A stretch of 64,000 nt of DNA, taken from the NCBI GenBank assembly GCA_012861695.1, contig JAAOOA010000086.1, positions 557,501-621,500 of the forward strand, written 5' to 3'. The notes below the pieces were generated by a model, which had not been told where the DNA came from, made no database searches, and worked only from the letters and a program-made list of their open reading frames with translations. Numbering within the stretch: the first letter of the stretch is position 1; every line of letters starts with the position of its first letter. Below, piece by piece: positions 56,499 to 64,000 of the stretch. Origin of the DNA: Trematomus loennbergii. Taxonomy: Eukaryota > Chordata > Actinopteri > Perciformes > Nototheniidae. A program made the translations under genes and the position numbers.

Positions 56499-56897
56499 GT
56501 CATCTGAAAACGTATTTTCTAATATGACTGTCAGGGTTACCTTTTTTGTATTCTGATTACGTAATTGTGTAACATGTAATCAATTATTTACCAAGCATGT
56601 GTTTTTGTATTTGCTTGCCAAAATCCCAGCATGCCTCACTGTACTGGTTGCCAGGAGCATCAGTCATTCATTACTCTCTAGTAAATTACCAAAAATATGG
56701 AAAAGCTTTTTAAGAGACGGCAGGTGCTCTGATTTCACTTCTGATTCAGTTTGCGTTTTTCAGAATCTTCACAAAAAGAGCTTTTTCAACGAACCTCAAC
56801 CTGCGTCAAAGAGCGCTGTTCAGTTCCAGATTAATTCAGGACTGTTGGTCTGAACACAGCAGCAAATGGCCTTCAATTAGTCCAATCAGGTACATTG
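56499..56897. other. Unassigned sequence
   Basis: An 84-codon frame (56,599-56,853) has no recognisable domain. Confidence 0.4.
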
Positions 56898-56941
56898 TTG
56901 TGTGTGTGTGTGTGTGTGTGTGTGTTGTGTGTGTGTGTGTG

Positions 56942-56977
<36 letters not shown>

Positions 56978-56979
56978 TG

Positions 56980-57065
<86 letters not shown>
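56898..57065. repeat. (TG)n microsatellite, about 168 bp
   Basis: Long TG run with four short interruptions (ttgtg, ggtgttg, gcg). Confidence 0.97.
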
Positions 57066-57068
<3 letters not shown>

Positions 57069-57419
57069 AGCAGGCAGCTGATTAAATCCTGGGCACAGCT
57101 GTACATCAAAGCAAGCAGCGATTAAATTAAAAAGGAAGTCACTTTAAACAACTTAAATGGGCATTCACATATAAATATTTTGGGAAATTAATTGATTGCT
57201 ATTTTGCACATTAAATATTACACTGTTATCACATAAAACAGTAATACACAGCTATTACACCCATGTTACACTATTATAACACCCATATTACAGTGTATAC
57301 ACAAATGTAACATCAATACTAAACCCATAGTACACCGTAATTACACGATTAAAACACCCATGTTACACTTCTATTTAACCTCTAATACATCTATATTACA
57401 CTGTGAGAACACAGTAATT
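57066..57419. repeat. Degenerate TTACAC-phrase region
   Basis: Between 57,210 and 57,410 the words attacac, gttacac, aacacccat and ttaca recur at irregular 10-25 bp intervals, with cacccatgttacac exact at 57,259 and 57,355. Looks like an old degenerated minisatellite. Confidence 0.6.
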
Positions 57420-57655
57420 AGTAATTATTTCTCTATTTCTCTAATATATCATTCCAATAACTTGCATATTATTGCACTATTGCACTTTTTTTTTTTTTTT
57501 CTTTTTGTATTTACTATTTACTTGCACTATATTTTTCTGTTTATCTGTGTTATTGTGTTGCACTGTTGGAGAAGCCTGTGACCTAAGATTTTCATCGGCA
57601 TAACTACACTGTAGCTATGTACGTATGACAAAATAAAGAACCTTGAACCTTGAAT
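57420..57655 (+). repeat. Rex1/CR1-group LINE 3' UTR and tail
   Basis: Shares ttgcactgttggagaagcct and the AT-rich block with the minus-strand LINE end at 7,928-8,040; ends aataaagaaccttgaacctt, the heptamer tail. No coding part remains. Confidence 0.75.
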
Positions 57656-58520
57656 GTATATATTGACCTGCTCCATTGAAATCAGTCGCATTGACCCGAA
57701 GACACATTTTGAGTTGTATACACTGTTGGAAAGAGGAGATTCTTAGCTTTCTAATGATATCAGGATTGTTTTGTACTCCAAATATTAAGCAAATATGTCA
57801 CATTATATAATGACTGTCACCGAGTCATCATTTTGAGAAAAAGGCCTTCAAAGTTTCCTCTTCTCTGGAATCCATCGATCTGATTGATTATTAGCGGAGC
57901 AAATGATCAAAGTAGTCCGGAGGGAAGATATTTTCATTTGGATTACCGGTCTGGGAAGCTCGCGAGTGTGTGTGTGTGTGTGTTTGTGTATTTTTGCGTT
58001 TGTGTGTATTGTGTTTGTTTCCCGGGGAAAACACTCACGAGAAATACCGGCTGTTGTTATGCCTGCAGTGACGTTAAGTTACTCCGTTCTCCGCTTCTAA
58101 TTATGCCGTTACAAGCTTCAAAGTTTATTTATCATCTGAATTTGCCGAAACAAGTTTAATATTCTGAAAGCCAAGACTTTGTTTATTTGAAATCAGATGA
58201 AACAAAATGTAACGGACCCTGCCGTGTTATATATATTACTATACGCTTACATTCATAATTTCAGCCGGAGGGAGGGGGAGCTACGCTGAGGAACAGCAGA
58301 GTGCGAGTGAGAGGTGCCTGTCATCTTCCCTTTACAAGCTTCAAACATGTATTTATCGTGTGATCTTGGAAATAAAAGTGTCATATTCTGAAAGCCAAGA
58401 CTTTGTTTATTTAAAATCAAACAAAACCCCGAACCCGAAAAAACTATTTTTTACGCAAATCCACGTTTTTTTGAAATGAGCCGTTGCGACTTCCGACTGA
58501 TTTCGATAGAGCGGGTCACA
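57656..58520. repeat. Unclassified repeat with internal 110-bp direct duplication
   Basis: 58,090-58,200 and 58,335-58,430 share acaagcttcaaa and attctgaaagccaagacttt gtttattt in the same order. (TG)n at 57,967-57,985. Contains no recognised coding domain. Confidence 0.6.
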
Positions 58521-58739
58521 TTTGCTGCATATTGCTTTAAAGCCCTTTACTAATAGGTGAGCAGAGGCCTATATAGTACCTCTATGACATAATAGCTTTT
58601 TATACTTAAACTGTTTTCAAACAGTTTCACCTGTGTAAACTGAATTCAAACTGGTTGAGTGGATTCTAACTAAGCAAAGTTGATTCAAAATAGTCAGACT
58701 CGATTTAAACTAAAGGTAAACTTTCAAACTGGATTCAAA

Positions 58740-58948
58740 CGAGTGGGAGGCGTGTGGTGCAGTGGGTTGTGCGTTGGTGTTCGGATCAGGGGGTCACAGG
58801 TTCAAACTCCATTGCAGTCAGCATGTCGTTGTGTCCCTGAGACACTTCACCCCAAATTGCTCCTGTGGGGATTGCCACAGTATTGAGTAAGTCGCTTTGG
58901 ATAAAAGCGTCTAACAAGTAACATGTCATGTAATGTATGTAATGTAAT
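58740..58948 (+). mobile_element. tRNA-derived SINE (5' part), tail split by a hAT element
   Basis: gtggtgcagtgggttgtgcg resembles an A box region and ggttcaaactcc (58,799-58,810) a B box, at tRNA-like spacing. The body has gagacacttcaccccaaatt and gtcgctttggataaaagcgt, a common fish SINE/LINE 3' module, then an (ATGTA)-type tail. The tail resumes after the inserted hAT at 59,976 (aatgaaatgtaatgtaatgc). Confidence 0.8.
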
Positions 58949-59513
58949 TAGGGCTGTCAAGTTAACGCGTTAATAACGCGTTAATAACCCGTTAACGCAA
59001 AAAATATTAACGCCACTAATTATTTTAACGCGATTAACGCATGTGTATTTTTTGTCCTCGGCCGCCCCGTAGTTTCAGAGCGCATCGAGTTTAAAATACC
59101 ATCTACAAGCTGATGCTGACAGCCCCGCTCCTGCCGCCCGCTTGTGGCAGACCACACTTCCACGCTCACCGGCAGGCCCGGACTGGCCATCGGGAGGACC
59201 GGGAGGGTGTGTGTATGTGTGGGGCGAGCGAGGCACACCTTACGTTTGTTGTTAGCATCTGGTGCTAGCTAGCTGCGCTAACGGATATAAGGAGCTGTTT
59301 CAATGAAAACAGAGGAGCGACATTTCGCCGACAACTGCACCGAGCACTTGACTTGATGCAGGTAGCCAGACAGTGGGACATTGTACGAAAAGTCAGCACA
59401 TTCAGCACGGATAGTGCGCGCAACATGATTGCAGCGTCCAGGCAGCTCCCGTTCGAGCATATATGCCTTGAGCTGCACATAGCTCCAACGATCCATCAGT
59501 GTCTCCACATTCA

Positions 59514-59601
<88 letters not shown>

Positions 59602-59628
59602 CACACCACACAACACACACCACACACA

Positions 59629-59684
<56 letters not shown>

Positions 59685-59983
59685 TATTGTATGAGAGAGG
59701 TTCCAGGTTGAATTGAGGGAATATTTGTAATGTTCAGGTTGTTGTGTTTAATATTCATGAGAATATTTGTCATTGTTCAAATGATAATAAACAAACATAT
59801 AAGCATATTTGTCCACTCATATGTTGATAAGAGTATTAAAAACTTGAAAAATATCCCTCTAAGGTACATTTAGAACAGATAAAAAATGTGCGATTAATTT
59901 GCGATTAATCGCGATTAACTATGGACAATCATGCGATTAATCGCGATTAAATATTTTAATCGACTGACAGCCCTAAATGAAAT
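58941..59983 (+). mobile_element. ZBED-type hAT element (1,027 bp), degenerate
   Basis: Element 58,949-59,975, ends TAGGGCTGTCA inverted at both sides; flanks aatgtaat and aatgaaat (7/8) are an aged 8-bp duplication. Subterminal repeats: gttaacgcgttaataacgcg on the left, gcgattaatcgcgattaa on the right. A plus-strand frame (about 59,290-59,510) contains FSTDSARNMIAASRQLPFEH, the DNA.NM..A...L.F...C.AH box of ZBED1-like hAT transposases, ending at the microsatellite. Most of the transposase is deleted. Confidence 0.85.
59512..59682. repeat. (ACGC)n - (CA)n compound microsatellite
   Basis: About 22 ACGC/GCAC tetramers (59,512-59,602) followed by interrupted CA (59,603-59,682). It lies inside the hAT transposase remnant. 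Confidence 0.97.
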
Positions 59984-61822
59984 GTAATGTAATGCTGGAA
60001 ATCAAACGGGCTAAGCATGTACTCGATTTAAACTAGATCGACTGAATTCAAAATATTCAGACTGGTTATACTGGGATAACTGGTTTAATTTAGAATAAGA
60101 TCAAAAAGCTTTATGCAGGGCTGGACACTAATCAACATTTATTTTATTATACATTAATAATATATTAATGACAAGTCTATGATGACACTTCTACAATGAT
60201 CCTCATAAATAGATATTTGAACAGTTGGTATGGAGATGTGTAAATGTTTACTTTTTTTTGTTGACCTTCAAGCTGATTTTTTTGGGGTGTCTGATTAAGT
60301 AAGAAGACTAAATGTCTTGCAGCCATTGATTTGTCAATTGCAATTTTTAAGGAATCCGTAAGGGCGATGAAGACAATCTGTCCGAGATGGATACAATTTA
60401 TTCTCCTCTGCGTGATTTGATGTGATTATTTTATAATGTTACATGATTTGTTTTCTGGGAAGCATATAGATGTTAAAGAAGCGGCCCAAGGTTTGAGCCC
60501 TTGGGAACTCCCACATCATGTTAGTTTGCTCGGTTGTTCAAAAGGCACGAAAAGTGGACCCTGACTTGTTTGAGAGACAAAACATCTGACCACGCATTTT
60601 AATAACAGCTTCATGTTCTTTCTTTAGGAGAGAGACTTCATTATGAGGCTTAAGCTGACTTTGTAGCAGCATCTCATCTTGCTGAGGTCAACACACTGGG
60701 ACCTCTATGCTCAATAATGACTCCCTTCAGCCCTCACCCGCTTCTTACCTTTTCTCATTTCTTTCCTGTCTTCATCTTGTCTCAATTTCCAGTTTCAGTC
60801 TCCATTACTTCCTCTCTACAGGTGTCTCTATTTAACAACTTTATGCTTCATTTTATAACTTTCAATTATACCAAGTTCTTCCTAATCTAGCACCTCTCAT
60901 TTCCCTTTTCCCTTTTCTTTGTCTCCTACTGCCATCTTCTCCCCCTGGTTAGTCTGTCTTTCATGTCTCATATTTCCCTTTTCACCCCTTTCTTCTCACT
61001 CTTCCTCCCTAGCTTGCTGTATTTCCAGTATTGCTCCTCTTCATCATTTCACCGTCTTTCCTTTACATGTTATATCCTCTCCGCTCTTATTCCCCCCTGT
61101 GAGTGGTCATTATTTTCTTTCTTCGTCTTTCCCAGGTTACCTTTTTCAATCAACATTTTCTTTTTTGTGTCATTTCTTCCTTGTCATCAGTCTCAGTTTC
61201 CTGCCCGATCCAGTCCCCCCCCTCTCTCCATCCTTCTCTTCTCCTGGTTTCCATCTGCTCAGTCTTTGGCCTCTCAATGATGGTGTGATTTCCCCAAGGC
61301 TCCGGCCGTGCTATGCCCCCCCCACCCTCCTCTTCTTTGCCAGCACCAGTGGCCTTGGCGAAGGTGTTCATCTGGCTGAGGTGAGGGGCTGTGAAGCCTC
61401 TGAGAAATCAAGGCTGTGTCCCCATGGAGCTGAGTGACCCCCCGACTACTCTCCTTCACCGGATACGGATGTTAAAGATAGACAGGAGTTTGATTTGATT
61501 TTGGCGAGACCCTCTCAGATATCCAGGCAGCCAGTGGGTAGAAACAGCAGAGTGAACACATACCGTGTTAGTGTCCCCGTGGAGACTCAGAGCTGTTGTT
61601 ATGTAACTATTAATAACAATGATTTAGTATGGGTTCATTGCTTTCACAAACTATGCGAAGGGATTTATTAATATTGGTTTGAATGGAACTTTTTCCCCAA
61701 AAAAATATTGTCCATAAATATTTCAGTATTTTTTCAAATGTCTGAGTGTGGAAACATGACTGCCACAGTCTGCTGACCTCAGTGCTGCACAGTGGGGTAA
61801 ATGGTTTTTATTTCAGCCTCTG

Positions 61823-61824
<2 letters not shown>
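59984..61824. other. Unassigned; pyrimidine-rich tract 60,720-61,300
   Basis: The 172-codon frame at 60,919-61,437 is low-complexity (Ser/Pro/Phe/Leu-rich) because the DNA is CT-rich; I do not regard it as a gene. No transposon ends found. Confidence 0.5.

Positions 61825-61909
<85 letters not shown>
61825..61909. repeat. (CA)n microsatellite, 85 bp, uninterrupted
   Basis: Pure CA from tgttcacaca to cacacactagag. Uninterrupted, so likely highly polymorphic. Confidence 0.97.
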
Positions 61910-61912
<3 letters not shown>

Positions 61913-63202
61913 AGGAAAGGAATAACCTAAATAGCATAATAGGGCCTGTTTAAGTGGTCATATGATGAATGTATCACCTGGAAAACTGTGTCATTTTGAA
62001 CATATGATTCAGGGTGGAATGCATTGTGACCTCTGATGTCGATACATTTCACATCATTTTCACTCGCTCTCTGTCATGGTCAGATTCACAATAGATATTG
62101 CACTAATGATATTAATGACTCCCCTTAATAATCTGTTTCAGCAACCCCCCATTCTCTGAATATTCTCAGGGGATCTCTGAGGGGTTATCTGGGCTGATCC
62201 CTGTGAATTTCACTATTTTCAGTTTATTTGGTAAGGGGCACATTTTGGCCCAAAGTAAGCATTTTTTGTGCAGATAGCTAAGCTAAGCATTTACTTGTGA
62301 AAAATACCACAACCTCTCATGAGGCTGACGATGAGTATGTCGAAGTAATTTACGACAGTTTTCTTGGAATTAATAAAATAATGTTATCTTTTGATCAGTA
62401 GTTATGAAATAGGAGATAACAAATGTTCCTTATTAAATAAATACTTTCTCTGTTGTTTTGGTAAATAATTTCTCAAAAATGTTGTCCTTCATTAATAAAG
62501 ACAAGCTGAAAAATGCATTGCTTTAATAAAGTAATTGGTCAATTATTTCAACTATGAAAAATAGAATATATATTCAGGTATTCTTATTACGATACATTTG
62601 AACCTAAGATAACATTTTTAAAATCTAATGTAAGTGGACCACTAGATGTTAGTATTGTTGGGAAATACACATGTACATTTAAAAAATATATTTATTTCTA
62701 ATGCTCTCGGTTCGATATTATATTTGTTAAAAAATAGGTTTTATATTTTACTGCTTGTCAGTTCTGTTACGTTTATTCCTGTCTTTCGTATGAAGCTTTT
62801 CCTATTAATGTTGTGATGTATGTGAACATGGCACAATCTGCAGCTGTTTGCAGGCCTTGCTCATCTTCCTGTCCCACATCACAATTACCATTAACAGCTA
62901 CAATCACTGCTATAATCATTCTGTGCATTAGGAAAATGAAACATCACCAATATGTTCAGTGCATAACATAGTGTCAGATACACTGTAACACTCTCAGCAG
63001 CGCTGTGTCTTGCTCGAGTCATAAAAAGTAGCTTATGAATGTAAATCTTTGTAGATAATGATGTGGGAACAGATCCAGCGGAGAAATGTCCAGATTGAAA
63101 ACTATCTGCTAATTCACAACAGTCTGGATTTATGATTTTAGACATTATAGCACTGGTTGTCATAGTAACAACACAGAAACATGCTGGTTGCCATGTCATT
63201 AA
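61910..63202. other. Unassigned AT-rich sequence
   Basis: No recognisable domain or repeat terminus. The 102-codon minus frame at 62,891-63,199 lacks motifs. Confidence 0.45.
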
Positions 63203-63616
63203 AACGGTGGGTTATGTATTGTAAGCCTAGTTCTATAAGCACAGGCGGAGCCCTCTACTGGACTCTATGGGTACTACTCTTCATCAATGATACGCGAGCG
63301 TTCACACACTGAATTTGCATTATCGTAGCCGGCCAATCAGGGCGAGCCTACCTGAATGCGCGCACAGGCCTCACAGTATATAAGGCAGCTACACCTCCTG
63401 ACTGTCATCCTACACCCTCTTCAGCGAGCGGCATAGGAAAGACAGGGCCCCTAGGTAGAGGGCTCCGCCTGTGCTTATAGAACTAGGGTTACAATACGTA
63501 ACCCACCGTTCTATCTCACACAGGCTCCGCCCTCTACTGGACTCTATGGGTACAGTGGGTGGAGCCCCGATGGATAAACGCCCTGTCGCCCCACAACATC
63601 GACCCCACACTGCACT
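63203..63616 (-). mobile_element. Truncated DIRS right end with circle-junction region (second copy)
   Basis: 63,203-63,510 matches the right terminal repeat of the DIRS element at 43,041-43,334 in opposite orientation, including the CCAAT/TATA pair (ggccaatcagg; gtatataagg). From 63,508 (GTT) it reads ctatctcacacaggctccgc and on to cgatggataaacgccctgtc, the counterpart of 42,930-43,040. So it is the last ~410 bp of a DIRS element, cut where repeat copy C begins at 63,617. The outermost 50 bp (63,206-63,262) are inverted at 63,452-63,508. Confidence 0.85.
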
Positions 63617-64000
63617 TAACCTGTTCAACCCCGAGCCTGTTTTCCAGGTCTCAGGCTCGAAAATGACATTCCAGAACAAATGACCATACTACACTTCTAA
63701 AAGGGGAAAATTAATAATCTTTTTTCTCAAAGTAATGATAAACCTGTGAGTTGGATGTAGAAAAGTCAGAATCAATATAGATGTTTTTTATTTTAAAGAA
63801 AATTCAGATTGAACATAGTAAAATCTGTAATTATAGTGTCCGTCCAAAGATTCTTTTTTACTTATAGTGAAAACTACCCTTGGATGATGGGTTAGTAGAC
63901 TAAAAGCTTTAGGAATCCAAAGTACAACATATAATAGTACCCTGTATCAAGATTGATGCAAAACAAGTGACATTTGACCTATCTCTGGCCCCCCTTGGTC
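63617..64000 (-). repeat. Unclassified interspersed repeat, copy C (runs off window)
   Basis: Begins ttaacctgttcaaccccgag and follows copies A and B through gacattccagaacaaatgac, gataaacctgtgagttggat and agcttttaggaatccaaag-type blocks. It abuts the truncated DIRS end. The 90-codon frame present in A and B is disrupted by a 1-bp change near 63,945. Confidence 0.8.

Noticed and set aside
56873..57125. Long Cys/Val or His/Thr open frames across CA/TG and ACGC arrays (also 29,235-29,767 and 59,278-59,773)
   Set aside because: They are translations of simple repeats; no coding meaning.
60919..61437. 172-codon frame, possible secreted or Pro-rich protein
   Set aside because: Ser/Phe/Leu/Pro bias is explained by the CT-rich tract; neighbouring frames are open as well, and there is no domain or splice context.

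Overview
The window is repeat-dense teleost (probably percomorph) genomic DNA. I base this on L2-type LINEs with TGATT-repeat tails, Rex1/Babar-type LINEs, Tx1/L1-like LINEs, a DIRS tyrosine-recombinase retrotransposon, tRNA-derived SINEs, many hAT-type short DNA transposons, a fish-type Tc1 relative, and long CA/TG arrays. I recognise no host protein-coding exon, rRNA gene, functional tRNA or CRISPR array. Nearly every long open frame belongs to a decayed transposable element.

Layout. 0-6.4 kb: unassigned DNA, one copy (A) of a three-copy unclassified repeat, an L2 RT scrap, a complete hAT MITE and a complete TTA-flanked Harbinger-like MITE 14 bp apart, and an L2 3' end. 6.5-12.8 kb: a plus-strand L1 (ORF1 scraps, decayed ORF2) carrying a 540-bp inverted duplication about 2 kb apart. 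13-23 kb: hAT-type MITEs, a TIR element, a near-complete L2 with a deleted endonuclease, and a 17-copy 40-bp minisatellite with higher-order structure. 23.2-26 kb: a minus-strand Rex1-like LINE. 26-30.5 kb: SINE, MITE, repeat copy B, Tc1 remnant, CA array, hAT remnants. 31.6-36.1 kb: a truncated L2 copy between two Rex1 3' ends, then L1 and L2 scraps.

36.4-51.4 kb is the most structured part. One minus-strand L1 appears to have been split by at least five later insertions: a 1.47-kb hAT element (8-bp TSD), an internally deleted DIRS element with its circle-junction signature, a 1.84-kb element with an 8-bp TSD that itself holds a solo LTR (5-bp TSD), a 1.59-kb hAT-Charlie-like element with a BED-finger reading frame, and a 2-kb TTAA-flanked element that contains another inverted-repeat element. 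Removing them leaves about 5.1 kb, a reasonable L1 length. The L1 ORF1 (304 codons) is the longest uninterrupted coding frame in the window.

51.4-64 kb: direct and 147-bp tandem duplications, LINE tails, a MITE, microsatellites, a SINE split by a ZBED-type hAT, a second DIRS end, and repeat copy C running off the window.

No genes act together here. The sequence records successive insertions, and relative ages can be read from the nesting. All family names come from reading motifs by eye; no database search was run.
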